A stretch of 64,000 bases of DNA, taken from NCBI GenBank assembly GCA_964196195.1, contig CAXMSE010000018.1:1-64000 (forward strand). The letters run 5' to 3'. The notes below the pieces were generated by a model that ran no database searches, was not told the origin of the DNA, and saw only the letters and a list, made by a program, of their open reading frames with translations. Shown here in pieces: positions 7,384 through 16,357 of the stretch. Both the position numbers and the translations under genes were made by a program. This DNA comes from OFTM10 sp964196195. GTDB taxonomy: Bacteria; Actinomycetota; Acidimicrobiia; Acidimicrobiales; Aldehydirespiratoraceae. Position 1 is the first letter of the stretch; every line of letters begins with the position of its first letter.

Positions 7384-8409
7384 CTGACCATCGCTGAAAT
7401 AACGCTCAAGGATGTCGCCAGGGCCATCGGGGTCAACGCTTCCACAGTGTCTCGCGCTCTGGACCCCGCCAAGGCCCACCTCGTGAGCCAGAAAACCGTT
7501 TCTCGCGTTCGGGAAGCAGCGAAACAACTCGGCTATCGAGGCGACCGGGTCGCCGGAGCGCTGCGCCGCGGCGTAACAGGGACGATAGGCGTCGTGGTGG
7601 CCGATCTCGCCAACCCCTTCATCGCCCCTGTCATCCATGGAATCGCCCAGGCGATTGCCGCGAGCCACACACTCCCGATGGTGATCGAAACCAACGACGA
7701 CCCCAGCCAACTCGAATCGGGCGTCGACCACCTGCTCAGCCGCAGAGTCGACGCTGTGATAGTCACCGCCGCCAGATTCGAAGATCGTCCCCTTCTGGAA
7801 AAGGCCGGGGAGCACACCCCGCTGGTCGTCGCGGTGCGCGGCCTGCCCGACACGACACTCCCGCAGGTCCTTCACGACGACCGAGCCGGTGGTGCGATGG
7901 CTGCTCACCATCTGATCGCGCAGGGCCACACGCGGCTGACCGAACTTCGAGGCCCCGACGACGTGGGGAACTTCGTGGCCAGACATGAAGGATTCCAGGC
8001 CGCTTGCCTAGAAGCTGGCGTGGACGTGATCCAGCTCTCGGAGTTCGCGCCCCGGCCGATGCGTGAGCACGGCGAGTACCTGGCCCGCACGCTTCTCGAG
8101 CTCCACCACAAAAACCTTCCCACCGCGATATTCGCCCACAACGATCTCATGGCTCTCGGGGCACTCAGCGTCCTCGGTGAACACGAGTACTCCTGCCCCG
8201 AAGATGTCTCACTTGTCGGCTACAACGACTCGCCGACAATCGACCAGGTCAACCCGCCGCTCACCTCAGTGGCCTACCCCGGCATCGAGATCGGCCGAGC
8301 TGCCGGCGAACTTGCACTGCGACTCATCAACGATTCGCAACAACCGGCCACCGGAGCGGTCTTTCCTCCTCGGCTCTGCATCAGAGGATCGACCGGGCCG
8401 CCAAGATGA
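7384..8409 (+). CDS. LacI-family transcriptional regulator
   Basis: The N-terminus carries the LacI helix-turn-helix (LKDVARAIGVNASTVSRAL), and a periplasmic-binding-protein-like sensor domain follows (GVVVADLANPFIA, then the C-terminal QVNPPLTSVAYP segment). The family represses sugar or small-acid catabolic operons and is released by ligand. The in-frame stop at 7369-7371 limits the start, and no ATG, GTG or TTG precedes the helix-turn-helix. The first normal start (GTG 7447) lies inside the recognition helix. CTG at 7384, five bases after AGGA, would give MTIAEITLKDVA and is my choice; ATC 7390 is another option. It most likely controls both divergent arms through the 14-bp palindromes. 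Confidence 0.88.
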   Translation: MTIAEITLKDVARAIGVNASTVSRALDPAKAHLVSQKTVSRVREAAKQLGYRGDRVAGALRRGVTGTIGVVVADLANPFIAPVIHGIAQAIAASHTLPMVIETNDDPSQLESGVDHLLSRRVDAVIVTAARFEDRPLLEKAGEHTPLVVAVRGLPDTTLPQVLHDDRAGGAMAAHHLIAQGHTRLTELRGPDDVGNFVARHEGFQAACLEAGVDVIQLSEFAPRPMREHGEYLARTLLELHHKNLPTAIFAHNDLMALGALSVLGEHEYSCPEDVSLVGYNDSPTIDQVNPPLTSVAYPGIEIGRAAGELALRLINDSQQPATGAVFPPRLCIRGSTGPPR

Positions 8410-8519
8410 GCGAGAGTCAAACCCGAGCCGATCCCATCGGGTTCGACCAATGCCATACCTGACACCCGGTATCCGACGAAGTGTCGCGCGCTCTCGGTCG
8501 CGGTCGGGAACTGCGGGTG

Positions 8520-8750
8520 CTACGCGATGAGTTCGTCGAGCACGCCGAGCGCAGTGTCTTGTCGCAGTTGGTTGTTGAGGTGTGGCTGTTCACCCACGAC
8601 CAGCGGCCCGGTCATCTTCTTCGGCCTGGAGGTGTAGGTGCGGCCGCTCTCATTGGGTCCGCCAGACTCGATCGATGCCAGACCGACCGCGAGCGTCACC
8701 GACCCGTACGCCGCCTCCGCAGCACGAGCCGCGTACTGATTGTCGCTCAC
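8520..8750 (-). CDS. Small hypothetical protein, 76 aa
   Basis: A short frame starting at GTG 8750 with a strong AGGAGG five bases upstream, which separates it from the longer open frame around it. The product is MSDNQYAARAAEAAYGSVTL at the N-terminus, with a conserved-looking C-terminal part (LNNQLRQDTALGVLDELIA). There is no signal peptide or membrane segment. I do not recognise it. Neighbouring intergenic stretches 8410-8519 and 8751-9023 show no further gene. Confidence 0.6.
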   Translation of the reverse strand: MSDNQYAARAAEAAYGSVTLAVGLASIESGGPNESGRTYTSRPKKMTGPLVVGEQPHLNNQLRQDTALGVLDELIA

Positions 8751-9023
8751 TGTCGCCTCCTCTTGGCATCGCCGATTGGCGACGCATCGCCTGACGAGCC
8801 ATTTCAACCCAACCGGCCACATCGAGCTGGGAGGACTTCTGGCCCATCTATCGCGACGCAGTCCGCGACCGGATGCGGTTGATTTCAGGGAACGCCGGCG
8901 GCCCAAGTGACCGCATCGACCGGCGCGGCGAACGAGGCATGATTACAGCCTGTTGCCCCGGCCACGGTCCCCTTCAATTGCACGGGATTGTCGGTTCTTG
9001 AGGGCCGAGGTATCCCGAGGCGC

Positions 9024-10166
9024 TCACCTGCCGGTGACGGTGGTGTTGACCACTCCGAGCCGCTCGCCGCTGATCCAGTGCAGGTTCTCGATGGTGACCA
9101 GAGACGTGCCCTTCCGCAACGGGGTGACCATGAAGTCGTAACGCTCGGCTGTCGCCACGTCAATCGATCCATCGAGCTGAATTGGCGTTGCGAAGTTCGG
9201 TGCCATGTTGTCGAACGGCCGACCGTCACTGGCTATGATCTCCACCGCCAGGCTCCCGTCAGCGATGCCGTGGAAGGTCACTCGTTGTCGGGTGTAGGAG
9301 GTGTTCGCGTAGCGAACCAGGATCGGCAGTCCGCCCACATCACCTTCGGCGGCGATCGTAGGATCTTCGATCACCGCGTCCGGGTCGGTTCGACCGTTCT
9401 TCATCGGCTGGAACTTCCCGGTGATGTCGAAATAGACGGGGTTGAAGTCGTTGAGGCCAGCGTCGCCTCCCTTCATGCCCGCGGCATGGTCCAGTTCGTG
9501 CCAGACCGGATCTACGTCGCCACAGCCCCACGCCCGTTCCTGCTCGGGCTCGTACCTCGGCCCCTTGTGGAAAGCGGTGCCTGGCCCCTCGATGGGGTCG
9601 ATGATCAGGCCCCCGTACATCCCCATCTGGAAGTGGAGGGTGGTGTTCACATGGCAGTGGTAGAGGTACGTACCTGCGCCCCGGGTCTGGCGCTGGCCGC
9701 CCTCCATCGGGCGGAAGGGGGCGCCTGCTCGGAACTGGTAGGTGTAGCTGCCGGTCACCTCAAATGATGTGTGGCCGACGCCATCGTTGTGAGTATCGAT
9801 CTCGATCCCGTGCAGGTGGATGGTGTGCTGACGCTTGCTGGGTTTCAGCGTGACGTGCACGATGTCGCCCTCGGTCACTCGGATCAACGAAGACGGCCGG
9901 ATCACGTCTTCCTCAGCCCGGTTGATCCGATCCTCGAAACCCCAGAACTCGACTTCGCGGCCATCTGGCATCTCCAGATCGCGGTTGAAGAAGTTCATCT
10001 CGAACTCCTTGTCCGGTGCGACCTTCCCCGGTGTTTCAGGACTGCCCTCTACAGGCGTGGTCTCCCAGAAGAACAAGGGGTTGGTGAAGTCCTCGTGACC
10101 ACCGCCGCCTCCCCCGCTGCCATGATCATCGTCGCCGCCGGACTCGTCGTCTCGCTTCCCGCTCAT
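9024..10166 (-). CDS. Multicopper-oxidase-type cupredoxin protein, 380 aa
   Basis: Two cupredoxin domains are recognisable. The first has the HTIHLHG copper motif (about residue 115) and the later GTYLYHCHVN element followed by a His and FQMGMYGG, which supplies a type 1 copper set. The second domain (after about residue 220) has no obvious full ligand set. The N-terminus is acidic and Gly/His-rich (GSGGGGGGHEDF) and lacks a signal peptide. The start at 10166 overlaps the stop of the upstream cupredoxin gene by 4 bp, so the two are coupled. I infer that the two chains assemble into one oxidase or copper protein. Substrate unknown. Confidence 0.82.
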   Translation of the reverse strand: MSGKRDDESGGDDDHGSGGGGGGHEDFTNPLFFWETTPVEGSPETPGKVAPDKEFEMNFFNRDLEMPDGREVEFWGFEDRINRAEEDVIRPSSLIRVTEGDIVHVTLKPSKRQHTIHLHGIEIDTHNDGVGHTSFEVTGSYTYQFRAGAPFRPMEGGQRQTRGAGTYLYHCHVNTTLHFQMGMYGGLIIDPIEGPGTAFHKGPRYEPEQERAWGCGDVDPVWHELDHAAGMKGGDAGLNDFNPVYFDITGKFQPMKNGRTDPDAVIEDPTIAAEGDVGGLPILVRYANTSYTRQRVTFHGIADGSLAVEIIASDGRPFDNMAPNFATPIQLDGSIDVATAERYDFMVTPLRKGTSLVTIENLHWISGERLGVVNTTVTGR

Positions 10167-11842
10167 AGTTCCATCTTCCAATCCGTCAGCAGGCCCTGTG
10201 GGTAAAGGCCACCCGCCGCGACCTGAGACATCTCGACGTGGCAGTGCATCGGCCACCGGCCCTCCATCTCCCGCTCGTGCAGTTCTCTGAGGAAGGCCGA
10301 GCCCTCCTCGGGTGGCGGGAAGTGAACCGCGTTCGGCGGGATGGTGTAGGGCAGGAACACATCGATGCGATCCTCTGGCATCAGCCTCAGCGTGTCCTTC
10401 CACATGATGGTGTCGGGTATCACCGCGTTGTGAAGCAGGGGGAACACATGATTGCCGTGATAGTGCGGAGCGTGCATCGCCACACCGGCGTTCACGACCC
10501 TGATCAGGGCTGGGTTGTCGACCGTGTCGCGAACGACGGTCTCCGGTGCCGTTTCTTCGTGCGACGTCAGGCTCCCCATCCGCCCGTTCAGGGTGAAGTA
10601 GCGCGGCAGGAAGTTCTGAACGAACTCGTCAGCATCGATGGGCAAACCAGCCTGGGCCCGGGCGTTGTAAGCAGGGTCGATCTCGTTGAATATCCAGACC
10701 CATTGGGTGACGAACGTCCAGTGCTCGGGATCGAGATCGGGATGGGCCACGAGGCTGCCATCGGCGGGCATGACTATGAGGACACCATTGAGGCCGAGGG
10801 TTCGGTTGACGGGCCGGTTCAGTCCGTCCTGATAGAGGTAGGTACCGGCGCCGGGCGAAGGGAAGGAGACCTCTCTGGTTTCCCCCGGGGCGATCGCCCC
10901 TGTGTCGACCACGCCTTCTATGAAGAAGCTATGGTCCTCGGCGAGGTTGTTGGTGACGTCGAGCGTGACCGTCTCACCGTGGTTGGTCCACAACACGGGA
11001 CCGGGTGTATTCAGAGCTTCGCTCTCGTCGACTCCACCGCTGCGAAACCCCCATCCCCAGAAGTAGACGGGCGTGTCTTCGATCATGTTGATGATGCCGT
11101 CGTTCATGAACAACTCGATGTTTTCGCTGAGCCACGGTGTTGTCGGGCCCGCTTCAGCGGCGTGAGCCTGCCGGGTGCTCAACACGATCAAACCCGTCGA
11201 GCTCAGCGCCAGCGCCGCTGCACCGCCACCGCTGTAGGTGAGGAGCTCGCGTTTTGTCAGTCCGGAAGTGGCCACCCCAGGAACGACCGTCGAGACCGAC
11301 GAGCTCGTCCGCGTCGAAGCTCGGGCGGGAGCTTGACGATCGAGGCCTTGCCAGGCGATCACCGACAAGGTGACCAGCATGAGCACCAGAGCAACCGGTG
11401 TCGCCACCAGCGCGTCTCGAGCGCCGTGACCGAGCTGACCCCAGAACCCGGTTGCCGATTCGAGACCACCCGACCCGCCGGTCGCGAGGTAGCCCGCTCC
11501 TGGCGGGCGCCTGATTGTGCCCAAGCCGCCATCGCCCCCGAGCAGGCCATCAACCGCGGAGTGGGCAGCCACGAGGGGCACCAACAAGAGGCCGAAGAGA
11601 GCCGCAATGGCCAGCGAGCTGGGGACCAAGGTCTCCCTGGCGCCCCTGCGACTTGCAAGGCGAGCCGCTGTCCGTATGCCGCCGCCAACTGCGAGGAACG
11701 CCGGCAGGAGGGTGAGTGACCCGTCGCGAACCCAGTGAAAAAGTCGCCCGCCCGATGACTCGTGATGCGCGCCTAGTGCGGAGGCATGCACCCACTGTGC
11801 CCATGCCACCACGCCGAACGCGAGCACGACGGTCATGACCAT
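10163..11842 (-). CDS. Membrane-anchored multicopper-oxidase-type protein
   Basis: About 559 aa from ATG 11842. The first ~180 residues form roughly four membrane helices. Next come a basic Tat-like stretch (LTKRELLTYSGGG) and another hydrophobic helix ending AQAHAAEAG-like, then two cupredoxin domains. The last domain carries HAPHYHGNH and WPMHCHVEM, the His/Cys/His/Met copper motifs. The equivalent motif in the first domain is lost (GTYLYQDG). The frame is open upstream to GTG 12028, but no ribosome site supports that. ATG 11842 or 11836 is more likely. The Tat-like segment after membrane helices is unusual: it would place the copper domains outside while keeping a membrane anchor. Confidence 0.8.
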   Translation of the reverse strand: MVMTVVLAFGVVAWAQWVHASALGAHHESSGGRLFHWVRDGSLTLLPAFLAVGGGIRTAARLASRRGARETLVPSSLAIAALFGLLLVPLVAAHSAVDGLLGGDGGLGTIRRPPGAGYLATGGSGGLESATGFWGQLGHGARDALVATPVALVLMLVTLSVIAWQGLDRQAPARASTRTSSSVSTVVPGVATSGLTKRELLTYSGGGAAALALSSTGLIVLSTRQAHAAEAGPTTPWLSENIELFMNDGIINMIEDTPVYFWGWGFRSGGVDESEALNTPGPVLWTNHGETVTLDVTNNLAEDHSFFIEGVVDTGAIAPGETREVSFPSPGAGTYLYQDGLNRPVNRTLGLNGVLIVMPADGSLVAHPDLDPEHWTFVTQWVWIFNEIDPAYNARAQAGLPIDADEFVQNFLPRYFTLNGRMGSLTSHEETAPETVVRDTVDNPALIRVVNAGVAMHAPHYHGNHVFPLLHNAVIPDTIMWKDTLRLMPEDRIDVFLPYTIPPNAVHFPPPEEGSAFLRELHEREMEGRWPMHCHVEMSQVAAGGLYPQGLLTDWKMEL

Positions 11843-12154
11843 GATCTCGCGCTGTCGGCCGCGATCGCGCCCACCCGGTGTGCTTGTGTCGCGAACCCCA
11901 CTGGAGAGAGACGGGGTCGTAATCCCGTCCGCTATGAACTTGATAGGCCCCAAGATCTGCACTTTCTTCACCGAGGCCCACCGGTTCTGATTCGCTGTCA
12001 CGCTGCCACATGCAGCTCGGGCGCGCACCGATTTAGGGAAGATTTAATGGTGAGGACCGCTGATAACAGGCGGGTCCACGCCCCCGAAACTCCCCAGCCA
12101 TCAATGAGGGATTGTCCCGATGCGTCCTTCCCGTCGCTCCCTCACGATGGAGTC
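11843..12154. other. Divergent intergenic region between the oxidase pair and a membrane-protein operon
   Basis: These 312 bp separate two divergent operons. The left part may encode an N-terminal extension of the oxidase. AGGGAAG at about 12035 lies five bases before an ATG at 12047 that is in frame with the downstream membrane protein, so that gene may start there. No RNA gene or clear operator was seen. Confidence 0.4.
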
Positions 12155-13123
12155 ATGTTCGACTCGACACCATCAGGGTCCCGCCATGGGGCCGCTCAAA
12201 GCGAGGTCCTGGCCGTCTGGGCGATGTGGGCACTCGTGCTCACGATCGTCACCGTCACCTACGCGCGACTCGACCCGTCCGAGCTGTATCACGTCAGCGG
12301 TGATGGGATGACCGGCGGCCTATCACGCGTGATCGTCCTGATGAACTTTCCGATCGCCATTGTTGCCGTGGCGGTGATCTTCATCACGCTCGACACCCTT
12401 CCGGCACGGTGGTGGTGGATCGGCGGCCCGGCGCTCGCCATGTGCTTGTTGACGGCCTACCCCGGGGTGGTAGACAACAAGGACCTCGACGCCACCGCCG
12501 TCAATGCGATACCAGCGACGGGTGTCGCCCTCGCCTTGATCCTCACCCTTGCCGCGCAGCGCATGCCGAAGAAGGGCGGACCCGACAGACCCGCGGCACG
12601 CCGGCTCCCTTTCGATGGCGCGCGTATGGCGATCACCGTGGTGGTACTCCTGCTATCGCTGCCCTGGCTGGCCGCCGACCTCGGTGTGTTCCTGCCCGAC
12701 AACCTCTTCCTCACCGAGCGTCCGATCACCGGTTCCGATGGCAAGGTGAACCCTGCTGTACACCTCGGCCATCACCACGGACTCGACGGTGCTCTCCTGC
12801 TCATCACCGCCCTCCTGCTGTCGCGAGTTCGGCTGAGCTCGAAGCGGCTGGCCCGCACCACCACCATCTTCGTGTCGTTGATGTTCGCCTACGGCGCGAC
12901 CAACTTCATCCAGGATCTCTGGCACGAACAGCTCCAGAAGCGGGGTTGGGTCGAATGGAAGATCCCCTCAGCGCTCGAGCCAACACTCACCCCGATCTGG
13001 CTGATCGTCATCGCCGCCACAGTGGGAGCGACGCTGGCGCTTCAACACGAGCGCCGAGATCCGCGAGATCTGGCTCCCCTGGAAGCAGCTGAACCCCCAG
13101 TCGAGTTTGGGGGATTCTCCTGA
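12155..13123 (+). CDS. Polytopic membrane protein of unknown function, 322 aa
   Basis: Seven to eight hydrophobic helices are visible, including WAMWALVLTIVTV, VIVLMNFPIAIVAVAV, ALALILTLA and LIVIAATVGATLAL. A conserved-looking HLGHHHGLDG motif at a membrane boundary could bind metal. I do not recognise a family. The start at 12155 (GGAG two bases upstream) is uncertain; ATG 12047 has better ribosome-site spacing and would add 36 residues. The stop overlaps the next gene's ATG (TGATG). Being divergent from a copper oxidase, a role in metal or redox physiology is possible, but this rests on position only. Confidence 0.75.
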   Translation: MFDSTPSGSRHGAAQSEVLAVWAMWALVLTIVTVTYARLDPSELYHVSGDGMTGGLSRVIVLMNFPIAIVAVAVIFITLDTLPARWWWIGGPALAMCLLTAYPGVVDNKDLDATAVNAIPATGVALALILTLAAQRMPKKGGPDRPAARRLPFDGARMAITVVVLLLSLPWLAADLGVFLPDNLFLTERPITGSDGKVNPAVHLGHHHGLDGALLLITALLLSRVRLSSKRLARTTTIFVSLMFAYGATNFIQDLWHEQLQKRGWVEWKIPSALEPTLTPIWLIVIAATVGATLALQHERRDPRDLAPLEAAEPPVEFGGFS

Positions 13124-15687
13124 TGCATCGACACCCATCAATCATGCACAGTGGAGTCATGGCCGAGAAAAGCATGACCCCACCCCCGCCGGCGTCATCG
13201 AAACTGCCGCCGCCCCCCGCTGACTCAACCCGCCCGACACATTGGTGTCCCGACTGCGGCACCTCCGGCATGGAAGATCGCTGCCCGACGTGTGGCCTGC
13301 TGGTGGGCGGCGAGGCCGCCGCTCGGTTCTGGCAACTCCACACCCAGATCGCAGATCTTTCCCGCCAACGTGATCAGGCCCTCGACGAACTCCGCCACAC
13401 ACGCTTCGCCGGCGCAGCGAATCCCCCGCCTCCGCCCCCCGTCACCGCCGTTTCATCGCCAAGCTGGGTATCGGGGTTCACCCTGCGGGATTTCCTGCTC
13501 GCGCTCGGCGTGTTCTCGCTCGTGGTCGCGGTCGTCTCCTTCGCGGTCGTCTCCTGGGACGACATGTCAACCGCCGGCCGCGTCGGGCTGGCTGTCGGAG
13601 TCACCGGGCTCGTCGGCGGCGTCGCCATCGCCCTCTTCCGTCGCGACCTGCGGGCAACAGCGGAAGCAATCACGGTGTTCTGGGCCGCTCTGCTGGTGGC
13701 CGATGTGGCCGCTGGTCGGGTGCTTCTGGTGCCCGATGCGCCGCCCTATGCCGCTTGGGCCGTCGGCCTCGCCGCCGTCGCCGCTCTGCTCATCGGATTC
13801 GGATCGCTCACCTCGTCTCGCACCGCACCCGGCCTCGGCCTGGTAGCGGCGGCAATCCCGCTCCCGCTGCTTGCCATGGGACAAGGCAGTGAGGTCCTCG
13901 TAGCCGCATCCGGGCTCTTCGCGTTCGCCGCCGCATGGTGGTCGGCCGGGCTCCTCGAGCAGCGATCGGGCCGGTTCGGCACATTCGTCGCCGAGGGCAT
14001 GCAGCATCTCGCGTGGAGCTTCGCCGCCGGCGCAGTCCTCATCGGCCTGGCCGGTAACGACATCGCCGGCGCAGTTGCCCTGGTTGCATTCACCGGTGCC
14101 CTGGTCGCAGGTGCCCTCAGGGTCGAACCGGGCGAATCGCATCTTCGCCCACGCGCCTGGATGGCGAAGTCGGCCCTGTTGGTCATCGCGGCACCCGCTG
14201 TGCTCACCACACGAGGCGACGACGACGCGTGGGGTCTGCTGGCTGCCACGGCCACCGCGGCCCTCGTGTTGGCACTGACCGAACGCAGCGCCAGGCGTGG
14301 TCGAGACAGCGCCGCGTTCGTCGGCGCGGGCACGGTGATCCTGTTCGGCGCGCTACCCAGCGTCGTGATCTTCATCCGGTCGCTGGTGACACTCCTCGAA
14401 CCCGCAACTGAGCACTGGACCGGTTCGGCCACCGAGACCCTCCGCTTCTCCGAGCCCTGGCGGACATCAGACCAGCTCGTTGCCCTCGGGCTGTTGGCCA
14501 CGGTGAGTCTCGCCGCCATCGGCCAGGTTCGGTCGCGACCCCACCTCCAGTGGGTGGCGGGCGCAGCTCTCGGAGCGGTGACGCTCATCGCGGTTCCGAT
14601 GGTGATCGGCGTGCCCACGTGGGCCGCGATCACACTTCTCATCGGGGCCGGAATCGCCGGCCTCGCGGTCGCCGGGGCCACAGATCGCGACGAGCTCGCC
14701 CTGGCAGGCACAGTTCTCACTCCGCTCGGTGTTGCCGTTTCCCTCGCTACCCCGACCCTCACCATTGGCTCGCTCGCGGTGGTCTCCGCCGCCGCCTGGA
14801 CGCTCGCCCTCCGTTCGACAGCCCCCACCGCCTCGAGCCGCGCCGCCCTGTTCTCTGCCACCGCTATCGGCACCACCAGTGGGCTGGTGCTGGCGATAAC
14901 GGCAAATGCCGGTGGGGAGGCCGGAGCCATCGCCCTCGCGGTGGAGATAGCCGCCGGGGCTCTCCTCTTGCCGCTTCCCGCCATCGCCCATCTCTCCGCT
15001 GTCGCCGATTCACGGCTGGGCAAGCTACTTTCGCTCCCCCAGACCCGAGGGGCATACGAGCTGTCCGGCGCGGTGGTGATCGTTCTGGCCTTGCGCGCCG
15101 CCATCGTCACCGACAACGCCGGCGTCATCACGGCGGCTCTCATCATCGCTGCGGTGCTGAGCGTGGTCCACGCCGTCCGTCCCGAACGGTCGTGGATGGT
15201 GGTCGTGGCCTCAGGACTCTTCGCAGCCGCGGTGCCGGTGCAGTTGGACGAAGCAGGCGTCGAGTTGGTCGAGGCCTACGCGGCTCCGATGGTGGCGGTG
15301 GCCGCGGTGTTCGGCTGGTACGTGCATCGAGAGAACCCCTCATCGAGTTCCTGGATCACCTGGGGACCGGCCACCGCCATCGCCCTAGGCCCATCGCTCG
15401 CTGTTGCTCTCGGGGAAGATGCCGGCGTTCGGCCCCTCGTCCTGCCGGTCGTGGCCTTCGTCGTCGTCGCCGTCGGCGCGATGCTGCGCAAGCAGGCACC
15501 GGTGATCATCGGAGCTTTAGTGGTGGCAGCGGTGGGCATCGATTTCCTCATCACCCTCGCCGCTGATCTTCCCCGCTGGATCCCGTTCGCATTCGCCGGG
15601 TTGCTGCTGCTGGGCCTCGGAGCGAATTTCGAGCAAAGCCGTCAACGGGCCAAGGAGTTCACCCTCCGGATCGAGGAGTTGGCCTGA
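13123..15687 (+). CDS. Large membrane protein with zinc ribbon, SCO7613-like
   Basis: An 854-aa protein. The N-terminus has a four-cysteine zinc ribbon (CPDCG then CPTCG) in a proline-rich context, and a short helical segment follows (LHTQIADLSRQRDQALDEL). The rest is a long series of about 20 or more membrane helices rich in Ala, Val and Leu. The first of these (FTLRDFLLALGVFSLVVAVV) resembles the start of the membrane part in actinobacterial SCO7613-type proteins. Their function is not known. Start choice is uncertain: ATG 13123 couples to the preceding stop, while ATG 13159 (MAEKSM) has the same GGAGTC leader as the upstream gene. Confidence 0.85.
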   Translation: MHRHPSIMHSGVMAEKSMTPPPPASSKLPPPPADSTRPTHWCPDCGTSGMEDRCPTCGLLVGGEAAARFWQLHTQIADLSRQRDQALDELRHTRFAGAANPPPPPPVTAVSSPSWVSGFTLRDFLLALGVFSLVVAVVSFAVVSWDDMSTAGRVGLAVGVTGLVGGVAIALFRRDLRATAEAITVFWAALLVADVAAGRVLLVPDAPPYAAWAVGLAAVAALLIGFGSLTSSRTAPGLGLVAAAIPLPLLAMGQGSEVLVAASGLFAFAAAWWSAGLLEQRSGRFGTFVAEGMQHLAWSFAAGAVLIGLAGNDIAGAVALVAFTGALVAGALRVEPGESHLRPRAWMAKSALLVIAAPAVLTTRGDDDAWGLLAATATAALVLALTERSARRGRDSAAFVGAGTVILFGALPSVVIFIRSLVTLLEPATEHWTGSATETLRFSEPWRTSDQLVALGLLATVSLAAIGQVRSRPHLQWVAGAALGAVTLIAVPMVIGVPTWAAITLLIGAGIAGLAVAGATDRDELALAGTVLTPLGVAVSLATPTLTIGSLAVVSAAAWTLALRSTAPTASSRAALFSATAIGTTSGLVLAITANAGGEAGAIALAVEIAAGALLLPLPAIAHLSAVADSRLGKLLSLPQTRGAYELSGAVVIVLALRAAIVTDNAGVITAALIIAAVLSVVHAVRPERSWMVVVASGLFAAAVPVQLDEAGVELVEAYAAPMVAVAAVFGWYVHRENPSSSSWITWGPATAIALGPSLAVALGEDAGVRPLVLPVVAFVVVAVGAMLRKQAPVIIGALVVAAVGIDFLITLAADLPRWIPFAFAGLLLLGLGANFEQSRQRAKEFTLRIEELA

Positions 15688-15724
15688 ACCGGCCCGAGAG
15701 GCTCGCCCGCGACAGGCCGGGCCC

Positions 15725-16357
15725 CTATTCGATCCCGTGGTCGATGGCGTAACGCATCAGCTCCTGCTTCCTGGAGAGATGGAGCTTCTTCAAGATGTTG
15801 CGGGTGTGGTTTTCGACGGTCTTGGCTGAGATGAACAGATCCTCACCGATATCTTTGTAGCTGAGGCCGCGAGCCACATACTGCAGCACTTCTCGCTCCC
15901 GCTCAGACAGCCCTTCCCCCGACGAATCAGTCTTCTTGAGGCGGCGAAACTCGGTGAGTACGAGCGAGGCGAGAGCGGGAGAGAAGACCGGTTCACCCGC
16001 CGCGGCCTTCCAAAGAGCGCGGCGCAGCGAATCAATCGGTGTCGATTTGAGGAGGTATCCGACCGCCCCCGCAGCCACCGCATCGAGCACATCGCGTTCG
16101 GCTTGGGAAACCGTGAGAATCACCACCGGAGCGATCTCGCCACACTGGCGGGCCACCCGCAGCCCACCACCAGCAGGCATGTTGAGATCGCAGAGCGCTA
16201 GATCGGGCTTGTGCTCGACGATCTGGGCGATTGCCGCCTCGGCGTCGACCGCCTCGCCGACGATCTCGAAGTTGTCGCCGAGATCGGCCCGTACGCCACT
16301 CAACCAAATCGGATGGTCGTCGGCAATGACCACTCGGATCGAGGTCAGCTCACCCAC
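15725..16357 (-). CDS. NarL/LuxR-type two-component response regulator
   Basis: A 210-aa regulator. The receiver domain shows the acidic pair Asp13-Asp14 (IADDHP), phospho-acceptor Asp57 (CDLNMP) and Lys104 (LLKS). The C-terminal helix-turn-helix is LuxR type (LSEREREVLQYVARGLS, then AKTVENHTRNILKKL). GTG 16357 has GAGG seven bases upstream and overlaps the end of the sensor kinase gene by 13 bp. The longer open frame upstream is inside the kinase gene and is rejected. It is the obvious partner of the adjacent kinase. Targets are unknown. Confidence 0.95.
   Translation of the reverse strand: MGELTSIRVVIADDHPIWLSGVRADLGDNFEIVGEAVDAEAAIAQIVEHKPDLALCDLNMPAGGGLRVARQCGEIAPVVILTVSQAERDVLDAVAAGAVGYLLKSTPIDSLRRALWKAAAGEPVFSPALASLVLTEFRRLKKTDSSGEGLSEREREVLQYVARGLSYKDIGEDLFISAKTVENHTRNILKKLHLSRKQELMRYAIDHGIE

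Noticed and set aside
8885..9229. Arg/Ser-rich frame upstream of the cupredoxin gene end
   Set aside because: Composition is that of a shadow; nothing in 8751-9023 supports a gene.
10238..11719. Long plus-strand open frame (493 codons) opposite the copper oxidase gene
   Set aside because: The minus-strand frame carries copper-binding motifs; the plus frame has none and no ribosome site.
13746..15146. Long minus-strand open frame (466 codons) opposite the large membrane protein
   Set aside because: Its translation is a Ala/Thr/Arg/Ser-rich shadow without domains, a known effect of high-GC codon use; the plus-strand gene has clear membrane helices and a zinc ribbon.
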